From: Paramacrobiotus metropolitanus
Lineage: Eukaryota > Tardigrada > Eutardigrada > Parachela > Macrobiotidae
Assembly: GCF_019649055.1 (NCBI RefSeq)
Contig: NW_026570599.1
Location: 1 to 32,912 of the forward strand
DNA: 32,912 nucleotides
Direction: 5' to 3'
The translations under genes were made by a program, and so were the position numbers. A model generated the notes under the pieces. That model was not told the origin of the DNA. It did no database searches and saw only the letters and a list, made by a program, of their open reading frames with translations. Below, piece by piece: positions 9,165-18,100 of this stretch (within the stretch, counting starts at the first letter, position 1; every line of letters begins with the position of its first letter).

Positions 9165-9416
9165 ACACCGGATCGGCCCAGTTGATCTTCGAGACAGAAT
9201 CGAAGCGCAACGAGCCGTTATCCATGAAGCTGGGAAAGGAGCCAACCAGAGCTCCACCAGGAAACGAACCGGATCTGGAGAAACAGGAATCGGACTTACG
9301 GTCGACTTAACAAATAAGTCGAAACGTAACTTCATCCCACCCGATCAGCAGCCGGAAGGCCAACAAGTGAGACCGGCGGCCGAAGCCCAGCTGAACCGGA
9401 AGCTCAACAAGAGCAG
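9165..9416 (+). CDS. Q/E/P-rich linker segment, frame-broken
   Basis: Coding-like in the frame reading RILQDMTFDTGSAQLIFETE and then a K/E/P-rich stretch, stopped near 9308. The right copy has P/D-rich sequence in the equivalent place (about 30850-30650, -). It probably joins the coiled-coil protein to the next conserved domain, or is the N-terminus of the latter. No domain is recognised. Confidence 0.3.
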
Positions 9417-10546
9417 ATGGACGTCGACGTAGCCGACCAGATGGCACAACTGCCACAAGTGGAAGTGCCGATCCGAGAAGACCTTCGCTATGATCGAGCT
9501 CGACAACAAGGAATCGAGGTCGTCATGCTACAACCCACTGAACGGACGAACCACATTATGAATGTCATGAACTACGAGGAACGCTACCGACCACAAATCT
9601 GGCGGATGGTAGAAAACCTTCGTCAATTCCTCGTCCGGTCCGGATATCAGATGCTGTTCCAACAACACCAGTGGCGAGCTGACTTCAAAATGAACGCGCA
9701 CACAGCGCCGAATGTTGAACACCCGTACACCAGATCGAATGCGTTGCCGTCGATGACCGACCCGGTCTTGCTCAATGTACCATTGTACAGCCCGGACGGA
9801 ACACGTGCGAGCCAACTAGGAGCTCGGGAATACTCCCATGACGAGTTGGAGAGTGTTGCCCAGTTCGTCATTACGGACGCACACCCAGCCTTTGTAATCA
9901 CCGCGGCTCGGGCAGCACTGGATTTAACCCAGTACCTTCCGGAAGGAGAAGTCGACATGGCCCAAGACGGAGTCACGGCATTCCTGCGATTTATCTTCGC
10001 AGCTCGACTCGGCAATTACTGCCATTATACATTATACGGCTTGTACCAGAACGAGATACCAGCGGCTGTGGAGACCTCGTAGCCCAACTCGGCACACCGA
10101 TGAGAAGTGTTATCCTAGCCGTCTGGATGCGTGACTTGCTGTACACCCACGAACGGTATGCGACAAAGTATGCCTTTCGCGAGGATCACGTAGATCCCAG
10201 CGACGACGCAACTCGATTCATCAGCTGGTACCGCGAGAAGAAGACCTTGCCTAGCGGATTCAACTCGTCGCCCTACGAACCTTGGATGTCGGACGACATA
10301 GCACCCGGCGCACGACCGTATGCGCTGCGACTCCGCAAACAAGCGGCCAGGGACTCAAGGAAGAGTAGAGCGGAGCGCCCAGGCCAAGAATCAGATGAGA
10401 CCGACGAGATGTCTCAACGGAGTGGCCCGGCGACTTGCAAACCAAGGGACCCAAATATACGGCCACATAACCGACCTGGCCCGGACGATGATGAAGAAGA
10501 AGACTACTTCGGCGGCGATAAACCCGTCGAAGTCCCACTCAGTTAA
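9417..10546 (+). CDS. Conserved protein of unknown function (left copy), one frame break
   Basis: The first frame (9417-10082) and the second (10100-10546) together match the - strand segments at 30643-29495. Shared landmarks are RYDRARQQGIEV/RYDHARRQGIAV, PTERTNHIM/PTERTNYIM, ESVAQFVITDAHPAFVITAA/EWVAQFVLTEAQAAMVITAA, FIFAARLGNY/LIFAARLGHH and RAERPGQES/KAEKPGQEA. It is a mostly helical globular domain of about 350 residues with a basic, disordered C-terminus. The break at about 10075-10085 (premature TAG 10080-10082) falls where the right copy reads through, so it is an indel. No catalytic signature or known family is recognised. It is the last gene before the long hairpin-rich tract; a capsid-like or Gag-like role is only a guess. 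Confidence 0.6.
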
Positions 10547-10774
10547 GGTCGAGTTCCCACATTGGAACTCGATCCTCCCCACTCGGAATAACCACGGGGA
10601 TTCAACGCCGAGAAACGGCACGGTCGAGAACCGACCTTCCGACTGAGAAACAGTCTAGCTGAGAAACAGCGCCGTCGAGAACCGACTTCGGAATGGACAC
10701 TTTTCTTTAGTTCTTTTCATGGAAACTGATCAACCATGTACGCGGCGGACGTCAACGACGACCTTGCCAGAAAA

Positions 10775-10791
10775 CCGACTACACAAGTCGG
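10775..10791 (+). other. Loop-conserved hairpin ccgact-ACACA-agtcgg
   Basis: Perfect 6-bp stem with ACACA loop in the non-coding tract. Confidence 0.65.
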
Positions 10792-11292
10792 CCGGATTCT
10801 TTGGTCGGACCCGGAAACGCGTGGTTAGACCCGGGTATTTCGGTTCTTTCACCGTACCGGTACGTCCCCCAAGGAATCCCCTGGAACGAACTGGGCAACC
10901 GACCCCAGTTCCCCAGCTTGGCAAAAACAGATCGTAACCACATCTGCTAACAGAGCAGATCGTCAACCACGTTCTGCGACCATCGGAGCCAACAGAAGCC
11001 CCAATCCGCGTTACATGGAGCCGACCGATAGTTACATGGTACAGATCATGCCATTAACCACGATCGGCTATGAAGATTACTCCGGCCAACCGACTCCGGA
11101 GAAGAAACCGAGAGGATTACGCTAACATGGTGTGGAACACATCGCTGCGTGCTCAACACCATGTTTGCCAAGCACCCGTGGCCAACTTCGGAACCGGGTA
11201 GCCGAGCAGCCTTCACCATTGTAAACAGCGGAAATCCCTCGGCCGAGCCGCCAACAGCGCAGGAAAACTCGGACTTGATTAGGTACTTGAGC

Positions 11293-11307
11293 CGACCACA
11301 AAGGTCG
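11293..11307 (+). other. Loop-conserved hairpin cgacc-ACAAA-ggtcg
   Basis: Perfect 5-bp stem with ACAAA loop; short outer gtac/gtac arms (11283-11286 and 11313-11316) can pair around it. Confidence 0.6.
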
Positions 11308-11358
11308 ACTTTGTACTCACCCACAACTTTTGGAGACATTGCGGATATAGCTGCATCA

Positions 11359-11408
11359 GCCGACCATACAGGTCGGTTGTGCCAACCAGCCGACTACACA
11401 AGTCGGCT
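11359..11408 (+). other. Two adjacent loop-conserved hairpins
   Basis: First, ccgacc-ATACA-ggtcgg (11360-11376), 6 bp. Second, agccgact-ACACA-agtcggct (11388-11408), an 8-bp perfect stem. Their stems differ but both keep a 5-base A-rich loop, the clearest side-by-side covariation in the left element. Confidence 0.7.
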
Positions 11409-11453
11409 TTGGAAATGATGGCAGCTCGACTAACGAGAAATCGACATCAAGGC

Positions 11454-11468
11454 CGACCACACAGGTCG
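11454..11468 (+). other. Loop-conserved hairpin cgacc-ACACA-ggtcg
   Basis: Perfect 5-bp stem with ACACA loop in the non-coding tract. Confidence 0.6.
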
Positions 11469-12432
11469 ACCATAGCGGCCAACAGAAGTCGACTATGGAG
11501 AATGGATGGAAGCCGGCAGTAGTTACGTGGCAATTCAACCGGATTCTCCGTTTGAATCCAGACCTACAGGCTCTGTACCTGGAGATCAACCGCAGTCTCC
11601 CCCGGCCGATATCGGGTAAACCAGCCGATTCACCGGTGACCACGACTACGCGCGTCTCTGAACGCGCTGCCATTCCCTGAAGAGGAACAGCGACGGTGAT
11701 TTGGATACTGGTGTACCAACGACTCCGCCGCGACCTGCTTCCCCATGTCTCCAATGGAACATCCTAGGCAGACCGAGTTAGAATACTTGATCTGCACCCC
11801 CTTAACGAACCCCGATGACGATGACCACCTGTCCGCAACAGTACCGGCCAGTCGGTCTTCGTCAGCGGCAACGAGAAAAATTTTTCCCCGCGGACGTGAG
11901 TCGTCTATCCCCAACAGAAGCGGCTAGGCGTCACAGGTTCGCGACAAAACAAAATGGAAGAATCGGATCTAACGACCTCAAGGACTTGCATGTGCATGAA
12001 GTTTAAACCAAAGAGCTCGACTTCGCAACCGGGGCCACAAAGACCCTTAGCGTTGTGAGCGAGCGCAGTGCATGATGAAACGCCAGTCAACCGGCCAACA
12101 GATGCCAAGAAACTCCTACCTCACAGGACTTGGCGACCCAGAAGCAAGTTATTCGGATTGACCGACCTCAACAGTAGCTCGGATCCGACCTGGAGTTCAC
12201 ATCAGAAATAACAGAAGGAACGGAGTTGTGCTGCCGAACATCCTTCTGCCAGTCCGAACTGACCGTGGGATGTCCTGACACCAAGGACCCGGCCAACTGT
12301 AGCCGAACGCACAGAACTCCTAAAATGAAGTTGACAACCACCAGATGGAGGTCGGAAGTAAGCGACAACAGCTCGGAAAAACCAACCAGACATAGGAAAT
12401 CGACCTCTCAGGGGAAGAACTTACTTTCCCGG

Positions 12433-12455
12433 CGGATAGACACAAAGTTTATCCG
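12433..12455 (+). other. Loop-conserved 9-bp hairpin with ACAAA loop
   Basis: Arms cggatagac and gtttatccg pair over 9 positions with one G-U wobble, closing an ACAAA loop. Confidence 0.65.
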
Positions 12456-12623
12456 ACCTGGGGAAGTCGGAAAATAACCGACCTCCGAACTCGGATATAG
12501 ATATCCGACCTCAAGCCGAGGTCGAAACCGACCGCATAGAAGTCGGGAGGGTACGACAACAAGTCGGCAAAGGCATTCAGAAGTCGAGAACCGACCTCCT
12601 AACGGAAAAATCCGACCTTCGGA

Positions 12624-12646
12624 CGGATGGAAACATAGTTCATCCG
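12624..12646 (+). other. Loop-conserved 9-position hairpin with ACATA loop
   Basis: Arms cggatggaa and gttcatccg pair except for one A-G mismatch next to the loop and one G-U wobble. The stem is related to that at 12433 but with compensating changes. Confidence 0.6.
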
Positions 12647-12667
12647 ACCTCCCGAAGTCGACCATAA

Positions 12668-12682
12668 CCGACCACATGTCGG
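12668..12682 (+). other. Hairpin ccgac-CACAT-gtcgg
   Basis: Perfect 5-bp stem with a loop shifted by one base relative to ACACA/ACATA. Confidence 0.5.
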
Positions 12683-12823
12683 AAGTCGGCAACTTAGTCA
12701 ACATGACGGAAGAAGAACGATAAATATCTGCAGTGGACGAATTCGACTTGGAGGAACTTGTTTAGCCCCACATGGGCATGTTACTGCACGTTAACCCTAG
12801 TCGACCACCGGCGGATAGGATCA

Positions 12824-12844
12824 CCGACCTCGACAGAAGGTCGG
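12824..12844 (+). other. Hairpin ccgacct/aggtcgg with 7-base CGACAGA loop
   Basis: Perfect 7-bp stem; the loop resembles the CAACAGAA loop at 8224, suggesting a second hairpin class in the left element. Confidence 0.5.
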
Positions 12845-12973
12845 ATAACAACGGAAATTACCCATGAATTCCGACCGGACCTTCGAGCCAGTTCGACTCG
12901 GATAATCCTTAACCAGGCTCGTGGTAGCAGATTGAACGGTTGTAACCGACCACTTTGGAACGGAATTGCTGTA

Positions 12974-12997
12974 CATGACGACCACACAGGCCGCATG
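12974..12997 (+). other. Hairpin with ACACA loop, A-C mismatch and bulged A
   Basis: Left arm catg-a-cg-a-cc and right arm gg-c-cg-catg pair around ACACA, leaving an A-C mismatch two pairs below the loop and a bulged A lower in the stem. Confidence 0.6.
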
Positions 12998-13237
12998 ACT
13001 TACATACAGCCTTTTCCGACCTGGACTTTAAGAATTCGGAACATAGCCGAATTTCCCCAGCCGCCGGTCGACTTACCGGTAGGCCGACCTTGGTCAAACC
13101 GACCTTGGCTCTATTCCCCATTCAGAGAGGATGCCTCGGCATTTGCACCTGCAACAGTGCCTCTCAATCCCGAACAGACGGATACGAGTCGGAAGTAAGT
13201 GTTTAACCGTGCTTATCCGACCTCGGTGAATGTAACC

Positions 13238-13254
13238 GGTTACGACGGGTAACC
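13238..13254 (+). other. Hairpin ggttac-GACGG-gtaacc in the terminal region
   Basis: Perfect 6-bp stem with a 5-base but not A-rich loop. The homologous position in the right copy (25527-25538) also folds, as tacc/ggta. Confidence 0.45.
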
Positions 13255-13712
13255 CGGGAACCGATGCCCCGGACCCAACTTACCGGATGAAAGTGGACAG
13301 GAGACCCCGTGGAGACTCAACTACCCCGTGGACGTCATCCTAGTCGGAATAGGACCCCCGGACAGATTTTTGCATTTTTTAGTATTTCTCCTAACAAACG
13401 GAATTGTATTTTTCTAGTTCGATCTCTTTAACAGATCTGTTTTGTAACCCCTTGCTCACTGGAATTGTGATTAAACTTAATTTCATATTTTCTTTCGCGC
13501 TGCATAAACTTTCATTACATTTTTCTTCCACATTGTTCTCCGTTGCCAACAGAAGCAAGAAGCCAGCCAACAGAAGCACCACCGGTCCAACGAAACGCCC
13601 GAGCGGCTTCCGGATTTTTCGGCCGTGAGTGGTTTCCACTCATGGGTCCGGAAGTGAAGAAGGGACGGTCGACCAGACACCGGACTCCCACTGCCAGAGG
13701 ACGCGTACCAGC

Positions 13713-13728
13713 GACCCCACATTGGGTC
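13713..13728 (+). other. Terminal-region hairpin gaccc/gggtc
   Basis: A 5-bp stem with loop CACATT. Position and stem are conserved in the right element at 25100-25116, where the loop is CAATA in the sense strand. Confidence 0.6.
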
Positions 13729-14200
13729 CGACTGGAGAGTTGTGCGGTACTGGTGCGGTACCGAGTCGGAGCATCCTTCGCAGGAGCTCGGATTCCCGCC
13801 CAGAGGCATGTCAGAGGCACATGACTGCGCCTGGTGCATACGGCCCACCATGGACGTACTGCACTCATGCTTGCCATACCGCCTCTCTCACTGTACGTAC
13901 GTGTGCTGCTGCACTGCACTCATACCCGCTGAAGCGGATATACGCGGCGCACACACTGAGCATACTTGCTCTCTCGTCCCTCTCTCGCAGTATGACTCAG
14001 CGTTCATACGCTCGCGTTGGATTGAGTCCAGTCTGCGCATCATCACACAGCTGATGGCACACAGCACGTGCTTGCCGCCAGTTGCTTCTTTCACGCCTTG
14101 GCGAACGCTCAAGAGCTTTTCTAGCATTCACTTGCTTAGCCATCAGTGCTTTTGTTCTTGCATTCCCTGCTATTACGCAGCATTGTTCCTTTATTTGTAC

Positions 14201-14206
14201 AATAAA
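14201..14206 (+). promoter_or_regulatory. Polyadenylation signal AATAAA of the left element
   Basis: AATAAA lies 36 bases before the proposed 3' edge and within a block (acaataaagc) shared with the right element at the same relative place. Confidence 0.55.
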
Positions 14207-14242
14207 GCATCACTCGTGATCTCCTCGCGCTTGCCTGTTACA

Positions 14243-14708
14243 TTATATAACAATAAAACTAAGGAAATGAAAAGGCATGCAGTTTATTAATGACAGGCTG
14301 ACAGCATAGCTCAACACATTTAAGATTTATTAAACATGGTTATGCTAGTGGAAACATGCCTTACTCTTCGAAGTATACATGTGATAATCATAAATTAAAC
14401 ACTTCCAGTTCCCTGCATGACTAGTTGTAGACTCGACCATGCTGCCAAGACCCGATGAAAACTAAACTTATTTTTGTTAAATAAATGTAAATGGCCGCCA
14501 CTCACCAGTACTCGCTTGGCAGGACGAGTAGACTTTACATTTGGAATACGAGAAATATTCGGCTACAAGTTGTTAGTTGCAGTTACTGTACTGCTTCTGA
14601 TTTGATAAATTGCCATAGCTGAATTGACTTACAGTATAAGGGAACTAAACCAGTCTGGCTTTACTTTACTTGATCATCATCCTTTGTATATTATCTGTGT
14701 CAATAAGC
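14243..14708. other. No gene seen; AT-richer flanking DNA
   Basis: No convincing reading frame, RNA gene or repeat was recognised. Composition changes sharply here from C/A-rich element DNA to AT-richer DNA. Confidence 0.4.
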
Positions 14709-15504
14709 AGGTTGCGGTATCAACGAAGGGGTACGATTGACGATAGAATTAACGACGGAGCACAATTGACGAACGTTTAAACGGTAGTACCCGTCGTTAT
14801 TAACGAAAGGAAGGGGGTATCGTTCCGTTAATAACGACGTTGAAATTCAGTAATGAACGACTGGGCCCACATAGACCATTGAGCACGAAGACTGCGTAGG
14901 CGAGACAGTGTACCCAGTGAATTTCTGCCTGGGCATTCAATCCTGAGTTGCCCACTCGACTCGAATTTTCGAAAATCACAACAGTACTGCTCGGATGTTA
15001 GTGCTGCCAGTGGTCTCTTTAAACTTTTCACTTTTATGGATTACTTTTTACTTTAACTTTCACAATTGTAAAAATTATTCCATATAATAAAATACAGTAA
15101 TTCGAGTATTTTGCTATTGGAGTAGCAGTGTACGGAGACTGTACTGAGGCATCTGACAAACATAATAACAGGTCCTGCATTCAAGAATGGAATAAGTGGA
15201 TAACACTGCTTTAAAATAGTGTTTGCGTGAAAACGTTCATACACGTGTTAATCTATGTTTCTCAACCACAAAAAAATCTTTTTTCTGTTACTTTTACGGT
15301 GCAACATGAAATCGTTTCGGTATCGACACAAAAAATTGAAAAATGACTGTCAAAACACAACAGTTCGCCACGCTAATATCTATCGCTGTTAATTGTTTAG
15401 TGCATAACGCAACCTCTTATGCGAATCACCGGAGCCTTAAATGAACAACGTCAAAACCGTCGTTAATTTTGCCGTTAATGGTCCGGCCGTGCAAAACGCA
15501 ACCT
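14709..15504. mobile_element. 796-bp non-autonomous inverted-repeat element
   Basis: Both ends read inward as aggttgcg, then about 30 variable bases, then attaacgacgg (left 14709-14757; right on the - strand 15504-15457). The interior has no coding frame of note. GTGCAWAACGCAACCT occurs twice near the right end (about 15401 and 15489), 88 bases apart. The matched spacing makes an imperfect terminal inverted repeat likely; no superfamily can be assigned. Confidence 0.45.
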
Positions 15505-16080
15505 ACTTAATGTGCAAACGGAGACTGGTTCGGTCTAGTCCGTATAATTCAAGATCAAAACGTGTGATGGGAACTGGAACGACTTCATTGTTCGGGTAAA
15601 GGAAAGTTAGGGAGACCATTGTCCGTGTTGTGATTTTTGCTGTGAATAGGTTTAAAATAGAGCCTTTCCAAAGCATAGATAGCCAAGCGGGATAAATAAC
15701 AAATTACCAAACAGGATCTCGCTTGCATGTTGTTATAATTTGATCTGTTTATTTTAGATTAATTCTACTGTGATATTGTTTTCTACCTAAAACTACGTCT
15801 TGACTATGAGTAGACATCAGATTGCAAAATCTGAATTTAGATATACAGATACTGAGCTGCAACTCTTATAATTACCTATGTTCATCAATGGATTACAAGG
15901 AAGATACTATGTACAAACTTGAGTCTGTGTAAAATTCATTAAAAATTGTATTACTACGGTTTCAAATTTTTAAAATGTACGGAAATGTGTAACCTTATAT
16001 GCCGATCTTAATAATAATAATTCGAAGTCAAATGACGGCGTTTTTTAACTGTAAATAAAGTTTTTCTTTCAAAATAATTG
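15505..16080. other. No gene seen
   Basis: AT-rich sequence with scattered stops in all frames; no repeat or RNA gene recognised. Confidence 0.4.
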
Positions 16081-16275
16081 ACTATCCAACTGTCCTGCCG
16101 ACCAAGTGTCTGGCCGCGATGTGTCCGTGCTACCGGATGTCTCGCGACCAAATGTCTCTCGACCAAATTGACTAGCAACGAGTTGACCAGAAACTAAATG
16201 TCCGCGCGACCAAATGTGGCCGACGAAGTGTCCCGCGACGAGATTTTATGCGACGACTTGGTCGGTCACGACTAA
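16081..16275. repeat. Degenerate ~15-bp tandem repeat (gcgaccaaatgtc-like)
   Basis: About a dozen imperfect units around the core cgaccaaatgtc (for example at 16143, 16158 and 16207), each roughly 13-17 bases. Many units are changed at one to four positions, so the array is old. Confidence 0.6.
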
Positions 16276-16520
16276 AACTTGGTAACTAAATACACAGACG
16301 GTTAAGCCAAGCTCGTCTTTATTACCCAGGTGTATTTCATTTACAGCACTGCCCCCAGGGGCCGGAATTCCGCCATCCTCCCCCCAGATAACATAGCAGT
16401 ATGTTAAATCATTATACAGCAGTGTGTAATGCGAAAACATGCACTTTGCTTACTTTAGTTACTTACAACAAGAAAGCTCACATTTTTTAACATCATTACT
16501 CTTTCGTTTCTCTATGATGG
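16276..16520. other. No gene seen
   Basis: Short unassigned sequence between the tandem array and the foldback element; only a short spurious frame. Confidence 0.3.
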
Positions 16521-17178
16521 TTAAGGGATTTGGCCCGGTACACAGCATCAAATTCGTGTACATCAACGGGAACTTTCGCTGACGCGCACTCCCAAACACT
16601 TTTCATGCATTGCTTGTAGCTAAAAGAATGTAGGTGTGAAATCCGTTTGTGCGCGCAAAATCGGTTGCGGAGTTGTAAGGGTAACAAAATTTAAAAGTTT
16701 AACGATTCTGTGTACCAAAGTTATTATGGATTGTCTTCTTCAATTTTGCCAGTAAATGCACATAACCGTGAAGATGGATTTTACACCGATCTAGTGTTCT
16801 AGCATGTTTTCCAAAGTTTAGAATGAATTTGAAAAATTTTAAACTTCATTTTGAAATTTGACAAAACTCACGGAAGTCAGAATACGTGTAAGAAGGGTCT
16901 TTATGGTTACGTGCCTTTACATGCAAAATTTGAAGGGGATCGATCCATGATGAGACTTTTGGTACACCTGAGTGCATTTAAACTTTTTGGAATTTTCTAA
17001 CAGCCATAACTTCCGAGCCGGATGTGGGGCGCGAAAAGGATTTCACAACTCTTTATACAAATCATTTGGCTAGTTATCGTCAAAAAAGAATTCAAAAAAG
17101 TGTTTGAAAGTGCGCGAAAGCGAACAATCCTGCCAATTTACACGAATTTGGTTCTATTTACCGGGCCAAATCCCTTAA
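16521..17178. mobile_element. Foldback (long inverted repeat) element, copy 1
   Basis: The two halves are imperfect reverse complements over about 300 bases each. Outer ends ttaaggga (16521) and tccctta (17171) match, as do inner landmarks gtgtaccaaag (16710) and cttttggtacac (16956). The centre near 16840 is AT-rich. The inner 350-400 bp is clearly related to copy 2 at 23694-24113. No coding capacity is evident, so it is a non-autonomous foldback or MITE-like element. Confidence 0.65.
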
Positions 17179-17336
17179 TTCTTTTACGCTGTTTCACTAA
17201 AAGCTTGCATCAACAGAACTTAAACCTTTCTATCTGTTTGACGGAGCCGACTTCTGCCACTTACAACTCATCGCACTACCACGCATAATCTCGAAACTTA
17301 AACGTTGAAACAAAAAACAAGTAGAGTGACTCTCGC

Positions 17337-18100
17337 CCGTCCTTAAAAACAACTTCTTACCAATCTCTTTTGACGTAACAATGCCGGTCTCACACCAAGT
17401 GCCAAAAGTCTCACATCCAAATGGGACAAAATTACAACGATCCGTAAGCGACTTGTATTTTCCAATCTTCTCTCGGCAAGCCAGTTCGGCAACGGCGCCA
17501 GAACACGTATGAATCCACCATCGTGTTTCTGCAAGTGGTGTCTCATACTAACGGCTGTCTGCGGTACCACTTCCAACGCGTGGCTCCATCCGGGCGCTTT
17601 CCGTTTTCACGCAAAAAGCCAATGGGCTCCGGATATGCCTCCATGCCGGCATTACATAGCGCTCGAAGTATGATATCAATAATGCCGTTAAGGCGTTCCC
17701 TTCTCCCGATGCACTTCTTGCACGCTAGCCCATGGTATCTGTTTTCCGCGACCTCTTTGCCACATCTCGCACATGAGTGCTGCTCTACGATCTTAGCGCC
17801 AAGCCACAGGCCAACAGAAATGCGGAAAGTCTGATCATCGAGGAAATTGCCGAATACTTTCGCGGGAAGGGCAATAAGCTAGACCCCAGCGTACTTCGTA
17901 ATGACTGCTCTCAGGCGCTTCGGCTCTTTTATCTACACCAACATTATTCCACAAGGTGTCCACATCCTTTTGGATTACCGCGTTATCCCAAACGCATTGG
18001 TGAACACGTGCCAGATCCAACGGCAGCTCTTCACACGCAAACTCCAGCTTCCAGTTTTCACACGCGTCGCTGACCAATTGTTCGCGGTTGCCGTTGAATC
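17337..18100 (-). pseudogene. Decayed C-terminal fragment of an invertebrate retroelement polyprotein
   Basis: On the - strand, 17786-17560 reads a zinc-like motif CARCGKEV, then HGLACKKCIGRRERLN and GKRPDGATRW. The pattern C-x-C-G...HGL-x-C...GRRxRxxxN...GKRPDGxT is one I recognise from the C-terminal part of reverse-transcriptase-type mobile element proteins in many invertebrates. Downstream (17500-17337), in a shifted frame, comes GKYKSLTDRCNFVPFGCETF. Upstream (18077-17835) another frame reads RAEAPESSHYEVRWGLAYCP. At least two frame breaks make it a relic. No reverse transcriptase domain is present in the window. Confidence 0.5.

Larger units (their letters stand above)
10547..13220 (+). 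other. Hairpin-rich non-coding tract of the left element
   Basis: No open frame with convincing coding character is seen over 2.7 kb. The sequence is saturated with CCGACCTC, AAGTCGG and GGTCGAC words, which pair with each other locally. At least nine hairpins with A-rich 5- to 7-base loops can be drawn. The right element has a comparable tract of about 3.9 kb at 25570-29494 before its terminal region. It resembles a long structured 3' untranslated region. Confidence 0.5.
1..14242 (+). mobile_element. 3' part of a giant LTR-like element (left copy)
   Basis: All plausible coding lies on the + strand and continues off the left edge. Its last three genes (double winged-helix-like, zinc/coiled-coil, conserved unknown) match, in the same order, proteins on the - strand at 32736-29495. 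The last 1 kb is alignable by eye with 25560-24610 read on the - strand, ending at a CA dinucleotide 36 bases past AATAAA in a similar context. Base composition is C/A-rich with very frequent CCGAC and GTCGAC words, unlike the AT-richer DNA after 14243. No reverse transcriptase, integrase, protease, transposase or helicase is recognised here; these could lie left of the window. The LTR interpretation is inferred from the 3' end only, and a giant virus-like or other class of element is not excluded. Confidence 0.7.
13221..14242 (+). repeat. LTR-like terminal region of the left element
   Basis: Alignable by eye with the - strand of 25560-24610 through ordered blocks: tcggtgaat (13224), gaaccgatgccccgga (13258), tagtcggaata (13341), ggaattgtgat (13461), accggtccaac (13581), cggccgtgagt (13620), a gaccc/gggtc hairpin (13713), cgcccagaggcatgt (13797), tcagcgttc...cgctcg (13997) and acaataaagc (14199). 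The last block is followed 34 bases later by ctgttaca ending at 14242 (ctgtcaca in the right copy). A 3' LTR would end in CA soon after a polyadenylation signal, as here. The LTR start (TG after a purine tract) cannot be placed, and the first 150 bases may be internal sequence. Confidence 0.6.

Noticed and set aside
8224-13570. CCAACAGAAG words repeated across the left element (8228, 10989, 11479, 13547, 13565) as a dispersed protein-binding site
   Set aside because: Only some copies (8224; similar at 12824) sit in a hairpin and the flanks vary; kept only where a stem is visible, or where it coincides with a possible splice acceptor.
13742-14290. 182-codon open frame in the left terminal region
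   Set aside because: It spans the polyadenylation signal and the element edge, is Cys/His/Ser-rich without domains, and has no counterpart frame in the right copy.
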